This document shows, piece after piece, positions 17,267 through 27,033 of a stretch of DNA of 41,916 nt. The position numbers were made by a program, and so were the translations under genes. The stretch comes from Comamonadaceae bacterium (lineage in GTDB: Bacteria; Pseudomonadota; Gammaproteobacteria; Burkholderiales; Burkholderiaceae_C). The stretch's first letter is position 1, and every line of letters begins with the position of its first letter. The notes beneath the pieces are model-generated. The model searched no databases, was not told where the DNA came from, and saw only the letters and a list, made by a program, of their open reading frames with translations. The stretch lies in NCBI GenBank assembly GCA_025356545.1, contig JANXSU010000154.1, forward strand, positions 1 through 41,916, in the 5' to 3' direction.

Positions 17267-18157
17267 TTAAATCCGCATCAAGTCTTGCAAGGCTTGGGGC
17301 ATCGCCCCATCGGGTTGAGAAAAAGTCTCAAGCATCTCAAAATGGTTCAGCCCAGCACCCCAGTGCAGAGTCAAATCGGTGTGCCGATCCGACAGGGCTT
17401 GCGCAAATTCAAGGGCTTGGCGCTTGAACTCGGGCGACTCCTGATCCCCGCACAACAGAGCCACCGGCATGGTGAAAGCGTCCAGGTGCCGCAACGGGCT
17501 CAAGGCTTGCAGGGTTTCTGGCGTGAAAGTTACGTATTGGCTGCGAGCCGACAGACTCACAGGTTCCAGCTCATACATGCCGCTGCAACACATCAGGCCG
17601 CAGATGGGCGTCTTTTCAAACCCCTCTTGGGCCCAGTTGTGCGTGGCCAAACAGGCGGCCAAGTGCGCGCCTGAAGAATGGCCGACGACATAAATTCGGT
17701 TTGGATTGGCACCCATGGCGGAGGCTTTTTGGGCGGTGAAGGCCAAGGCGCGTTGCAATTGTTCGGCCATAGTCAACAAGCGACCATTGACCTCGGTTAC
17801 CGCCGCAAAGTCGGGCACGACTACCTGCGCGCCGCGCTGGAGCAGCCATGCCACGCCCATCGCATAGTCTTGGGCCTGACCACGTCGCCATGCACCGCCG
17901 TGAATGAAAAAGACCAAGGGTGCATTCGGCGTTGCCTTCTGGGTTTGACTGGGGTACCAATCAAGGGCCTCTACCGCCGTCAGGCCATAGGCCATGCGCT
18001 GCACCTGGGTGCCTTGCGCCTTCACCAGCGCGCGCGCCTGGGCACTACGTTCGTCACAGCGCGTCATCACCTCAGTCATGTTGGGGGCATGCTGGGTTTG
18101 GTCGTACGCCCAGTCGAGTTGGTCTTGCGTTAAATCGCGCCAGTCCATGGCCCTCAT
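17267..18157 (-). CDS. Alpha/beta hydrolase, kynurenine formamidase/esterase-like
   Basis: PLVFFIHGGAWRRG, VVGHSSGAHLAACLA, GLNHFEMLE. Confidence 0.82.
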   Translation of the reverse strand: MRAMDWRDLTQDQLDWAYDQTQHAPNMTEVMTRCDERSAQARALVKAQGTQVQRMAYGLTAVEALDWYPSQTQKATPNAPLVFFIHGGAWRRGQAQDYAMGVAWLLQRGAQVVVPDFAAVTEVNGRLLTMAEQLQRALAFTAQKASAMGANPNRIYVVGHSSGAHLAACLATHNWAQEGFEKTPICGLMCCSGMYELEPVSLSARSQYVTFTPETLQALSPLRHLDAFTMPVALLCGDQESPEFKRQALEFAQALSDRHTDLTLHWGAGLNHFEMLETFSQPDGAMPQALQDLMRI

Positions 18158-19119
18158 TCGATCACCGCGCCCGAAGTTTTGATGGTGGCGCGGCGTGAGC
18201 GACTCTCGCTACGGATGTGGCCTCTAAACTCGTCCGGCCCCGCACCCACAAAGTCAAACGACTTGCCTTCAATCTCTTTGCTGCGAAAGTCAGACTCGCT
18301 GATCACGGCCAAGAGGTCGCGGTGCATGCGGTTTACCAAGGCGGGGGCAAAGCTGCTGGGCGCAAACACACCCATCCATACATTGGCGTCCACCTCGGGG
18401 AATCCCAACTCGGTCATGGTGGGCACGTCGGGGTAAGCGCTGTCACGCGTTTTGCCGCCATAGGCCAGCGGTTTGATGCGTTTGCTAGCCATGTGCGCAC
18501 GCGCCGACACAAGACCCGACCAAGTCAACTGCACCTCGCCACTCACCGCCGCCATCAGTGCTTGCGGGACGCCACGATACGGAATGTGCACGATGAACAC
18601 GCCTGCTTTTTGTTTGAGCATCTCAGTGGCGAGCTGGGGCTGGCTGCCGGGCCCATAAGACGCATAGGACAAGGACCCCGGTTTTGCTTTGGCCAAAGCC
18701 AGCAAATCTTTCAGGTTGTTGACGGGCAGGCTGGCGTTGGCGACCAGCATTTGGCTGAAGGCCACCAACTGCGTCACGGGTGAGAAGTCTTTCTCGGCGT
18801 CGTAGGGCAGCTTGCTGTAGAGGTGAGGGTTGATGGTGAAGGTGGCGTCGGTGGTGAACAACAGGGTGTGGTTGTCGGTTGATCGCGCCACTGCCTCGGT
18901 GCCAATCAAGGTGTTGGCACCAGGCCGGTTGTCAATGGTGACGGGCTGCTGCCACTTGTCTTGCAGGCGCTGGGCCAGGGCGCGCGCCATCACATCCACG
19001 CCGCCCCCAGCCGGGTAGGGAACGATCAGCTTGACCGGGCGATTGGGCCACTCTTGCGCCACCGCCGATCCTGCAACCGCACAGAGTGCCGCGAACAAAA
19101 CTACCGTCCAATGTTTCAT
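18154..19119 (-). CDS. Bug/TctC-family tripartite tricarboxylate transporter substrate-binding protein
   Basis: Signal peptide ending VAQEWPNRPVKLIVPYPAGGGVDVMARALAQRL; LSYASYGPGSQPQLATEML; 4-bp overlap with the hydrolase gene. Confidence 0.9.
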   Translation of the reverse strand: MKHWTVVLFAALCAVAGSAVAQEWPNRPVKLIVPYPAGGGVDVMARALAQRLQDKWQQPVTIDNRPGANTLIGTEAVARSTDNHTLLFTTDATFTINPHLYSKLPYDAEKDFSPVTQLVAFSQMLVANASLPVNNLKDLLALAKAKPGSLSYASYGPGSQPQLATEMLKQKAGVFIVHIPYRGVPQALMAAVSGEVQLTWSGLVSARAHMASKRIKPLAYGGKTRDSAYPDVPTMTELGFPEVDANVWMGVFAPSSFAPALVNRMHRDLLAVISESDFRSKEIEGKSFDFVGAGPDEFRGHIRSESRSRRATIKTSGAVIE

Positions 19120-19210
19120 GCGTGTATCCTAAAGTTATTGCCGACTTTAATTGATATGAACCCATCAACAAAACTCACTCGCGCATCCTCACGGGTAGCG
19201 CTGTTTCGCT

Positions 19211-19423
19211 ATGAATAAGCTCGGCAAACAAAAGGATCGAGAGCTGCTCTACAAAGGCGTCTTCATCGCACTCATCGGCCTGGGCGTTCTGCTGTCACCG
19301 CAATTCATGAGCGCGTCGGCCATGCGGGACATGGTGTCCACATCATCGCTCGTAGGCTGGTTCGCACTGGTGCTGGGTGGGGGTTTTATCGTGCAGTACG
19401 CGCTGCGGAGGCGGGCCGAGTAA
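19211..19423 (+). CDS. Small hypothetical membrane protein
   Basis: 70 aa with two hydrophobic segments: GVFIALIGLGVLLSP and LVGWFALVLGGGFIVQYAL. Confidence 0.5.
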   Translation: MNKLGKQKDRELLYKGVFIALIGLGVLLSPQFMSASAMRDMVSTSSLVGWFALVLGGGFIVQYALRRRAE

Positions 19424-19515
19424 CCTAGCAAACAACCTAGCGAAGATTGTGGGAGTGGAGTAAGCTGGCCAGGGGATTGGTGATCTACAAACAAACGGGT
19501 GAAGGCGTATTGAAC

Positions 19516-19986
19516 ATGAAATTCGTATCCAAAATTCTGTTGGCAAGTCTGCTGTGTGTTTCGACTTTGGTTCTCGCTGCGGGTGGCGAGTCACCGAGTA
19601 ATTTCAAACCTGAAGACCCGGTCATGAAGGCCTCCAGGGCGGCCATTGCAAACAAAGATTGGGGTGATGCACAGCAGATTTTGAAAACAGCTTTGGCAAG
19701 CAACCCCAACAACGCCGACTACCACAACTTGTACGCCTACTCAACTCGCAAAGGTGCAAATCCCGACATGGCGCTCGTCTTTAAACACTATGAAGAAGCC
19801 TTGCGCATTGACCCCAAACACCGCGATGCGCATGAGTACATCGGCGAGGCCTACCTGATGGTCAACCAACCCAACAAAGCCAAGGAACATCTTGCAGCGT
19901 TGGATAAATTGTGCTTCCTCCCCTGTGAGGAATACACCGATCTGAAGAAAGCCGTGGCCCAGTACGAGGCAAGCCGCAAGCCCTGA
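19516..19986 (+). CDS. Secreted TPR-repeat protein
   Basis: MKFVSKILLASLLCVSTLVLAAGG signal; HYEEALRIDPKHRDAHEYIGEAYLMVNQPNKAKEHLAAL TPR-like. Confidence 0.75.
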   Translation: MKFVSKILLASLLCVSTLVLAAGGESPSNFKPEDPVMKASRAAIANKDWGDAQQILKTALASNPNNADYHNLYAYSTRKGANPDMALVFKHYEEALRIDPKHRDAHEYIGEAYLMVNQPNKAKEHLAALDKLCFLPCEEYTDLKKAVAQYEASRKP

Positions 19987-20044
19987 GCTGGGCTCGCGTG
20001 GCTAGGGGTCGTTCAGCCACCCGCAGGGTTGAGAGCCACTGACA

Positions 20045-21085
20045 TCACGACAACTCGCGGCGCACGATGGCAGCCCCATCGGCCAGCGCCTTGAGCTTGG
20101 CAAAGGCAGTAGCGCGTGGCAAATACTTCATGCCGCAGTCGGGCGCGGGGATCATGCGATCGGCACTGACATGCTTCAGGCCCGCACGAATGCGCACCGC
20201 CACATCTTCACCCGTCTCAATCTTGGGGCTGCCCAGATCAATCACGCCGAGCAAGATTTTCTTGTTCGACAAGTCCTTGAGCATGCCCAGATCAAGCGCC
20301 GGTTGTGCGCACTCGATGGAGATTTGGTGCGCGGTCGAATCCGCCAACTGCGTGAGGAATGAGTAGCCCGTTGGCTTTTGCCCCGGCACGACCGCCGCGT
20401 AACCGAAGCACAGGTGCACCACGGTCGGGATCGTTACCCCCTCTAGCGCGCGGTTGATGGCTTTGACCGCAAAGCGGTTGGCGGCCACCGGGTCGTTGCG
20501 CAGCCAGGGCTCGTCCAACTGAATCACATCGGCACCGGCGGCCTGCAGGTCAAGCACCTCCTGGTTGACCACTGCCGCAAAGGCCATGGCCATCTCGTCG
20601 ATGTCGCCGTAGAACTCGTTGTGCGCTTGCTGCGCCATAGTAAAGGGGCCAGGCAGCGTGATTTTGATCTGGCGATCGGTGTTGGCCCGCAGGAATTGCA
20701 AGTCACGCACCTCCACCGCATGGCGGCGCTTGATGGGTGCGTTCACGCGTGGCACGCGAACCTGACGTCCAGCGGCGTTGGTGATGACGGCGGGGTTGTC
20801 GGCGTCCACGCCTTCAAGTGCGGCGACAAAGTAGTTGGAGTAACTCTCGCGGCGCATTTCGCCGTCGGTGATGATGTCGATGCCCGCGCGCTCCATGTCG
20901 CGAATCGCGAGCAACGTAGCGTCGTCCTGCGCTTCTTTCAGGCGCTCAGGCGGGATGCGCCACAGCTCGTGCATATTGGCGCGTGGCACCACCTTAGAGA
21001 GCATAGCGCGATCAATCAGCCAATCAGGCTGGGGGTAACTTCCGACGACGGTGGTGGGGAGGATGAGCATTGGGAATTTGTCCAC
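20045..21085 (-). CDS. MetE C-terminal-like cobalamin-independent methionine synthase family protein
   Basis: LPTTVVGSYPQPDWL, DIITDGEMRRESY, ADVIQLDEPWLR, VHLCFGY, DCGMKYL. Start may be 21070. Confidence 0.82.
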   Translation of the reverse strand: MDKFPMLILPTTVVGSYPQPDWLIDRAMLSKVVPRANMHELWRIPPERLKEAQDDATLLAIRDMERAGIDIITDGEMRRESYSNYFVAALEGVDADNPAVITNAAGRQVRVPRVNAPIKRRHAVEVRDLQFLRANTDRQIKITLPGPFTMAQQAHNEFYGDIDEMAMAFAAVVNQEVLDLQAAGADVIQLDEPWLRNDPVAANRFAVKAINRALEGVTIPTVVHLCFGYAAVVPGQKPTGYSFLTQLADSTAHQISIECAQPALDLGMLKDLSNKKILLGVIDLGSPKIETGEDVAVRIRAGLKHVSADRMIPAPDCGMKYLPRATAFAKLKALADGAAIVRRELS

Positions 21086-21089
21086 TTAG

Positions 21090-23579
21090 TTAATTAAAAG
21101 CGCCTCGCGCGCTGGCAAGATCAATCTCACCTTTCAGCACTTTCTCGATGCCATCCTGCCGAAGTAGCTTCATTCCACCTGCAATTCCAGCGTGAGCGAT
21201 TTGTACGGCCGTAGCGCGTTCATGGATTAGCTGCTTAACGCTTGGGGAAGTTACCAAAAGCTCATGCAGGCCTAATCGCCCTTTGTAGCCGGCATTGCAA
21301 GCCGGGCAGCCTTTTGAGTTCACGGTGTAAAGTTTGAAAGCATCAGCTTCCCCAAGCGTTGCACGCCATACTTTGACCATTTCAATGGGATCCAGTTCAG
21401 TGCCAGCGCAATACTCGTGTGCCAGCTCCTCAATTTCATGATCAGTCGTAGTGCAGGGCTGTTTGCACTTCACGCAAAGCTTGCGAACGAGGCGTTGCGA
21501 CAGAATGCCGATCAGTGCATCGGCAAAGTTGAACGGATCCATGCCGAGGTCGAGCAGTCGCGTGATACTTTCAGCCGCGCTGTTGGTGTGCAGGGTCGAG
21601 AAGACGAGGTGGCCCGTGAGCGAAGCCTCAACGCCTACCTTGGCGGTTTCCTCATCGCGCATTTCACCGACCATGATGACATCTGGATCTGCACGCAGAA
21701 ACGCTCGCATCGCTGCGGCGAAAGTCCAACCTATTTTTGCGTTGACCTGAACCTGTCGCAGGCCCGGCTGCGTGATCTCGATGGGATCTTCGGCTGTCCA
21801 GATTTTTGTATTGGGCTGGTTGATATGGCGCAACATCGAGTGCAGCGTTGTCGTCTTGCCTGACCCCGTTGGGCCACAAACCAGAACCAGGCCATAGCTG
21901 CGGGCCACCATCTTTTTCATCTCGTCTAGGTTATGGGTGGACAGTCCGAGCTTATCAACGGGAAGTGGTTCGGCTCCGGCAAGAATGCGCAGCACGATGT
22001 CCTCGAGGTTGTTCGTCGTAGGAATGACCGCGACACGTAACTCAATGGCCATTCCGCCGTGGCGGCTGAAATCGATCTTGCCATCCTGAGCCTGTCGGCG
22101 TTCAGAAATATCTAGATCAGACATGATCTTGATTCGCGATACCAGCGAGCTACGATAAGTTGATTCCAGCTCCAGGTAGTTTGTCAATGCACCGTCTTTG
22201 CGAAAGCGGATCAGCAGATTGCGGTTGCCTGGATTGGCTTCGATGTGGATGTCAGAGGCACCTTGTGCGTGTGCATCCATGATCATTTTATTGACCAGCC
22301 GCACCATGGTGCTTTCGTTCACGCGTGACGCGGCCCCGTCGAACTGCACTGATTCCGCTGGCTTGGGCGATTCCCGCGACAGCTGGCCTGCCAGATCATG
22401 CATTTCGATCAAACTAAGTTCGGCATGTGCCCGAGCTGTCGAAGTCTGGGGAATCTCGACCGATCCATCCGTCGTCGGATCAAAGAAGAGGGCAGAGGTT
22501 TGACTATTTGGACTTGAGTACTCCTTGGCGATTCGTTCCTGTAGGTCGCTGGCAGCAGCCATGACCGGCACAATCGACAAGCCTGTAGAAAATCGAAGTT
22601 CCTGAGTGAAATCGATCGCTAACGGGTTTTCAACTGCGATCACAAGCGCACTGCTTGTGCGAAATAATGGCAGCATTTGGTGCTGTTTCGCGAAACTAGC
22701 CTGGGACAGTTTCAGTGCTTCGATGCTCACTTTGAACTCTCGCACGTCAATGAATGGAATACCCAGTTTGATGGCCAGGGCTTCCTGAATTTGTTGACGC
22801 GACACTGCGCCCATATTGACAAGGATCTCCCCAAGCGGCTGGGTACGGTTGCCCTTCTGCGCTAACAAGGCCTGATCGAGTTGGTATTGGGTGATCAGAT
22901 TGGCTTCCATAAGAACCTGGCCAATCCGGACATTCGGTCGACGCACCTGCTCCTTGATGGCCTTATCCAGCTCGAAGGGGGACACAATGGCACGCCGGCG
23001 TAAGAACTCGCCAAGCGGCTCGGCCCGCAAGGCAGCTTGCGTGTCAAGGGCCGTGGCGAGTGTGCGTGACGGCACGATATTGCCCTCAGCAAGCGCCTCT
23101 CCCAGTAGTGGTCCGATATTGACGGTTTTCAATGCTTCTGCAGGAATGAAGCATGACATCGTGGCGTCGCTGCCACTTTCTACGGGAAACAAAAATAGCC
23201 CCGCAGCCTCCTTGACAAATCCCTGTGTTTTCCCAGAGAAATCACTGCCGTCTTTGAAATGAATTCGGAAGTTTTTTTGCGTCGTCACATTCGCTGCGAT
23301 TCCTCCTACGCCTTCAATCGCAGCGGTGTCTAGCTGCAGCATGAGTGGCTGGGTGATCGTCACGATCCGCACTTTGTTAAGCGGGATATCTACCGGCTTG
23401 CTTAAGTTATGAAACTTGAGTGCAACAACCCCATTTGCAGGATCAAACCGCGCCAACTCACCCATCAGGTCCGGTCGGTCAATCATCCCTACAGCGCACT
23501 CGCGGCTACGCAGGCCCGTGACCCCATCGGTCGGCACATAAAACGGCGGCATTGGCCAGTGAAAATCTATAGACGTCAT
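21090..23579 (-). CDS. GspE/PilB-type secretion/pilus assembly ATPase (orphan)
   Basis: Walker A GLVLVCGPTGSGKTTTLHSML, Walker B region RADPDVIMVGEMRDEETA, zinc motif CVKCKQPC...CPACNAGYKGR. Confidence 0.88.
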   Translation of the reverse strand: MTSIDFHWPMPPFYVPTDGVTGLRSRECAVGMIDRPDLMGELARFDPANGVVALKFHNLSKPVDIPLNKVRIVTITQPLMLQLDTAAIEGVGGIAANVTTQKNFRIHFKDGSDFSGKTQGFVKEAAGLFLFPVESGSDATMSCFIPAEALKTVNIGPLLGEALAEGNIVPSRTLATALDTQAALRAEPLGEFLRRRAIVSPFELDKAIKEQVRRPNVRIGQVLMEANLITQYQLDQALLAQKGNRTQPLGEILVNMGAVSRQQIQEALAIKLGIPFIDVREFKVSIEALKLSQASFAKQHQMLPLFRTSSALVIAVENPLAIDFTQELRFSTGLSIVPVMAAASDLQERIAKEYSSPNSQTSALFFDPTTDGSVEIPQTSTARAHAELSLIEMHDLAGQLSRESPKPAESVQFDGAASRVNESTMVRLVNKMIMDAHAQGASDIHIEANPGNRNLLIRFRKDGALTNYLELESTYRSSLVSRIKIMSDLDISERRQAQDGKIDFSRHGGMAIELRVAVIPTTNNLEDIVLRILAGAEPLPVDKLGLSTHNLDEMKKMVARSYGLVLVCGPTGSGKTTTLHSMLRHINQPNTKIWTAEDPIEITQPGLRQVQVNAKIGWTFAAAMRAFLRADPDVIMVGEMRDEETAKVGVEASLTGHLVFSTLHTNSAAESITRLLDLGMDPFNFADALIGILSQRLVRKLCVKCKQPCTTTDHEIEELAHEYCAGTELDPIEMVKVWRATLGEADAFKLYTVNSKGCPACNAGYKGRLGLHELLVTSPSVKQLIHERATAVQIAHAGIAGGMKLLRQDGIEKVLKGEIDLASARGAFN

Positions 23580-23871
23580 TCTTTCGTCCTCACATTTAGA
23601 GCACTTCACCAATTACAAGCTAAATCAATCTGATCATCACAACAAGGCCTGTCTTCAATTGACGATGCTTTCATCTTACAGCGCCAGTGAAATCGGTCTT
23701 GCCTCGTTTTTCCGAATAGTTTGATATTCTTGTACAGGAACTCCACTCCATAACTGCCGCTCCCTAACTGCGAAACCCAAAATGGAAATTCAGCAGCTAA
23801 TTTATTTTCCAAAATCCTATTCTGGTCAGCAACAAATGACACGACTCAACTGACGGCCAAAGCCAAACACC

Positions 23872-24861
23872 ATGAATAATTTCGAATACGCTCGTCAATT
23901 GAAACAACTACTTGTCGCATTGTGTGCAGGCCTGACCATCACCTGCGCCATAGCCCAAGGGACATTCCCCAACAAGCCGCTCACCATGGTCGTCGGCTTT
24001 GCACCCGGCGGCGGCACCGACATCGTGGCACGCATCATTGCAAGGCATTTAGGGGAAGAACTCGGGCAGGCCGTTTTGGTGGACAACAAGACCGGGGCCG
24101 GCGGCAACATCGCCACCGACTACGTGGCCCGCGCCGAACCGGATGGCTACACCCTACTGCTGGGCAGCGTGGGCTCTCTCACGGTGGCACCGCATCTGGT
24201 GGCCAAGCTGCCTTACCGACCGCTGATCGACTTGGCCCCCGTCACCATGGCGGTGGTGTTCCCCAATGTGTTGGTGGTGAACCCGGCCTTCCCGGCCAAG
24301 ACGCTGGCCGAGTACGTGAAACTGGCCAAAGACAAACCCGGCACAGTCACGCAAGCCTCGTCGGGCATCGGCGGCGCAGGCCATCTGGCGGGTGAGTTGC
24401 TGAAAATCCGCGCGGGCATTGACGCCATTCACGTTGCCTACAAAGGTGGTGGCCCGGGCATGTTGGCGGTGATGGGGGGCGAAGTTAACGCCTACTACGC
24501 CACGCCGGTATCGGCTGGGGCTCAGATCAAAAACGGCAAAGTCCGCGCGCTGGCGACCACCGGTTTGAAGCGCGACCGGCTCTTGCCCGATGTGCCCACG
24601 GTGGCCGAATCGGGCTACCCCGGTTATGAGGCGACCAACTGGTACGCCTATGTGGTGCCCGCCAAAACGCCCGCCGCCGTGGTCACGCGACTCAATCAGG
24701 CGTTGGTTAAAACGCTGACGAACCCAGACGTGGTGAGCGCCCTGCACAAACAAGGCTTAGACCCGAACCCCAGCACCCCTGCGGAGCTAGCGACCTTCAT
24801 GCAGCGCGAGTTTGATACTTGGGGCAAAGTGGTCAAGCAAGCGGGTATTAAGGCCGAGTAA
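23872..24861 (+). CDS. Bug/TctC-family substrate-binding protein
   Basis: FPNKPLTMVVGFAPGGGTDIVARIIARHLGEELGQAVLVDNKTGAGGNIATDYVARAEPDGYTLLLG. Confidence 0.92.
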   Translation: MNNFEYARQLKQLLVALCAGLTITCAIAQGTFPNKPLTMVVGFAPGGGTDIVARIIARHLGEELGQAVLVDNKTGAGGNIATDYVARAEPDGYTLLLGSVGSLTVAPHLVAKLPYRPLIDLAPVTMAVVFPNVLVVNPAFPAKTLAEYVKLAKDKPGTVTQASSGIGGAGHLAGELLKIRAGIDAIHVAYKGGGPGMLAVMGGEVNAYYATPVSAGAQIKNGKVRALATTGLKRDRLLPDVPTVAESGYPGYEATNWYAYVVPAKTPAAVVTRLNQALVKTLTNPDVVSALHKQGLDPNPSTPAELATFMQREFDTWGKVVKQAGIKAE

Positions 24862-24876
24862 ATGAGGATCCGCACT

Positions 24877-25905
24877 ATGAACACCCCCAACCTCCTGTCC
24901 GAAACCGAACTCACCACCCTGGGCGTCAAAGCCTTTCAAGGCTTGGGCCTGACACAAAAAGATGCTGAAGACGTGTGCCGCATCTTGGTCATGGCCGACC
25001 TGTTTGGCCTGTCCACCCACGGCATGAGCCGGGTCGAGTCCTATGGCGAGCGTCTGCTGATCAAGGGCATCAACCCGCGCCCCAACATCACGGTGGAGCG
25101 CGTCGCCCCGGCCCTGGTCAAGGTGGATGGCGACAACGGCGTGGGCCCGGTGGTGGGCCTACGCAGCTTGCAAGCCGCCATGGACGTGGCGCATGAGTGT
25201 GGCATCGGCATGGCGTTGGCACGCGGCAGCAACCACTTCGGCCCGATCTCACCCTATTCGTTCATAGCCGCTGAAGCCGGTTTTGCCAGCATCATCGGCA
25301 GCAACGCCACGACCACCATAGCCCCCTGGGGCGGCACGGATGAGCGCCTGGGCAACAGCCCACTAGGCTTTGGTGTGCCCAACCCCGGTGGCACGCCGTT
25401 TTTGCTGGACATGGCCATGAGCGTGGTGGCGCGCGCCAAAATCCGCAGCGCCTTGAAGCGCGGCGAGTCCATCCCCGACACCTGGGCCACCGACCGCGCG
25501 GGCCTGGCCACGACCGACCCCAAACAAGCGCTCGATGGCTTCTTGCTACCCATAGGCGGACACAAGGGCTACGGCCTGGCTTTGGTGGTGGACATGTTGG
25601 CCGGGCTGTTGTCGGGCGCGGCTTACCTGAGCCATGTGAAGTCCTGGGTCGATGCGCCGGACGAGCCGCAGAACCTGGGCCACTTCTTCATCCTGATCGA
25701 CACCAAGTTTTTGGGCTCAGGCGAATGGCTGGCCAGCCGCATGACCGACTTTGCCGCTATCTTGCACGGCAGCCCCGCCGCCGACCCGAGCAAGCCGGTG
25801 ATCGTACCGGGTGAGATTGAGTTGGGCAGGATGGCCAAGCAGCGGCGCGACGGCATTCCCATTGATGCAGAGTTGCTGGCGCTGTTGAAAAAACACGCTG
25901 CGTAA
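24877..25905 (+). CDS. Ldh-family oxidoreductase (malate/L-lactate/ureidoglycolate dehydrogenase family)
   Basis: DLFGLSTHGMSRV, ARGSNHFGPISPYS, LPIGGHKGYGLALVVDMLAGLLSGAAY. Alternative start at 24862. Confidence 0.9.
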   Translation: MNTPNLLSETELTTLGVKAFQGLGLTQKDAEDVCRILVMADLFGLSTHGMSRVESYGERLLIKGINPRPNITVERVAPALVKVDGDNGVGPVVGLRSLQAAMDVAHECGIGMALARGSNHFGPISPYSFIAAEAGFASIIGSNATTTIAPWGGTDERLGNSPLGFGVPNPGGTPFLLDMAMSVVARAKIRSALKRGESIPDTWATDRAGLATTDPKQALDGFLLPIGGHKGYGLALVVDMLAGLLSGAAYLSHVKSWVDAPDEPQNLGHFFILIDTKFLGSGEWLASRMTDFAAILHGSPAADPSKPVIVPGEIELGRMAKQRRDGIPIDAELLALLKKHAA

Positions 25906-25916
25906 TTGCAGTCGAC

Positions 25917-25936
25917 ATTCCCGCGAAGACGGGAAT
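25917..25936. repeat. Short REP-like hairpin (ATTCCCGCGAAGACGGGAAT)
   Basis: Perfect 7-bp arms attcccg/cgggaat with a 6-nt loop, in the Ldh-tctC intergenic gap. Confidence 0.7.
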
Positions 25937-25949
25937 CCAGCACCCCTTA

Positions 25950-26930
25950 ATGAGACACGCCATGACTAAAAAAATCCTTCTCGCCGCCACGCTCGTCATG
26001 GCCTGCATCAGCAGCGCCATCGCCCAAAGCTGGCCCAGCAAACCCATCAAAGTCGTCGTGCCTTACCCCGCGGGCGGCGCAGCCGACATCACCGCCCGCG
26101 TACTCGGGCAAAAGATGGCCGAGAGCCTGGGCGTTGCAGTGGTAGTGGACAACAAACCCGGGGCCAACGGCATGATCGGCACCGACATCGTGGCCAAGGC
26201 CGCACCCGATGGCTACACCCTGCTGCTGGACGCCAGCGGCCCGCTGGTGGTCAACCCGGCGCTCTACGCCAAAGTGCCCTATGACACTGAGCGCGACTTC
26301 ATCCCCATCAGCCAGGCCACCAACTTTCAGTACGTGTTGGTCGTGCCCACCAGCTCGCCCCTTCAAAGCGTGCCCGATCTGGTGGCCGCAGCCAAAGCCA
26401 AGCCCGGCACACTGAGCTACGGCTCCACCGGCGTGGGCGGCGGTGGTCATTTAGCGGGCGAGATGTTGGGCCTGATGAGTGGCACGAAGGTGACGCACAT
26501 CCCCTACAAAGGCAGCGCCCCGGCCATGGCCGATTTATTGGGTGGACAGTTGTCCTTCACCTTCGACCCCATGGTCACGGCGGTGCCGCAGCTTCGTGCG
26601 GGCAAGCTGCGCGCCTTTGCCGTGTCGGGCACCAAGCGCGCCAAAGCATTGCCCCAAGTACCCACCATGGATGAGCTGGGCTACAAGGGGTTTTCCATCA
26701 CGCAGTTTCAAGGCTTTCTCGCTCCTGCGCGCACCGATCCCGCCATCATCAATCGACTGCACCAAGAGGTAGTCAAGGCCATGAAGTCAGCAGACGTGGT
26801 GCAGCGCCTGGAAACCGATGGCGGCAACGACCTCATCGGCAGCTCGCCCACCGAATTTTCCGCACAGATCAAGAGCGACCTTGCCATGTACCGCAAACTG
26901 ATCAAAGACGCTGACATCAAACAAGAATGA
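25950..26930 (+). CDS. Bug/TctC-family substrate-binding protein
   Basis: SWPSKPIKVVVPYPAGGAADITARVLGQKMAESLGVAVVVDNKPGANGMIGTDIVAKAAPDGYTLLL. Confidence 0.92.
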   Translation: MRHAMTKKILLAATLVMACISSAIAQSWPSKPIKVVVPYPAGGAADITARVLGQKMAESLGVAVVVDNKPGANGMIGTDIVAKAAPDGYTLLLDASGPLVVNPALYAKVPYDTERDFIPISQATNFQYVLVVPTSSPLQSVPDLVAAAKAKPGTLSYGSTGVGGGGHLAGEMLGLMSGTKVTHIPYKGSAPAMADLLGGQLSFTFDPMVTAVPQLRAGKLRAFAVSGTKRAKALPQVPTMDELGYKGFSITQFQGFLAPARTDPAIINRLHQEVVKAMKSADVVQRLETDGGNDLIGSSPTEFSAQIKSDLAMYRKLIKDADIKQE

Positions 26931-26949
26931 AGTGAGACTATCCAATCGC

Positions 26950-27008
26950 CCGTTCGCCCTGGGCTTGTCGAAGGGTTGCCAAGGCTTCGACAGGCTCAGC
27001 CCGAACGG
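26950..27008. repeat. REP-like inverted repeat (CCGTTCG...CGAACGG), intergenic copy
   Basis: Arms ccgttcgccctgggcttgtcgaag (26950-26973) and cttcgacaggctcagcccgaacgg (26985-27008). Confidence 0.88.
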
Positions 27009-27033
27009 ATGTGTATGTAATTGACAATCACGA

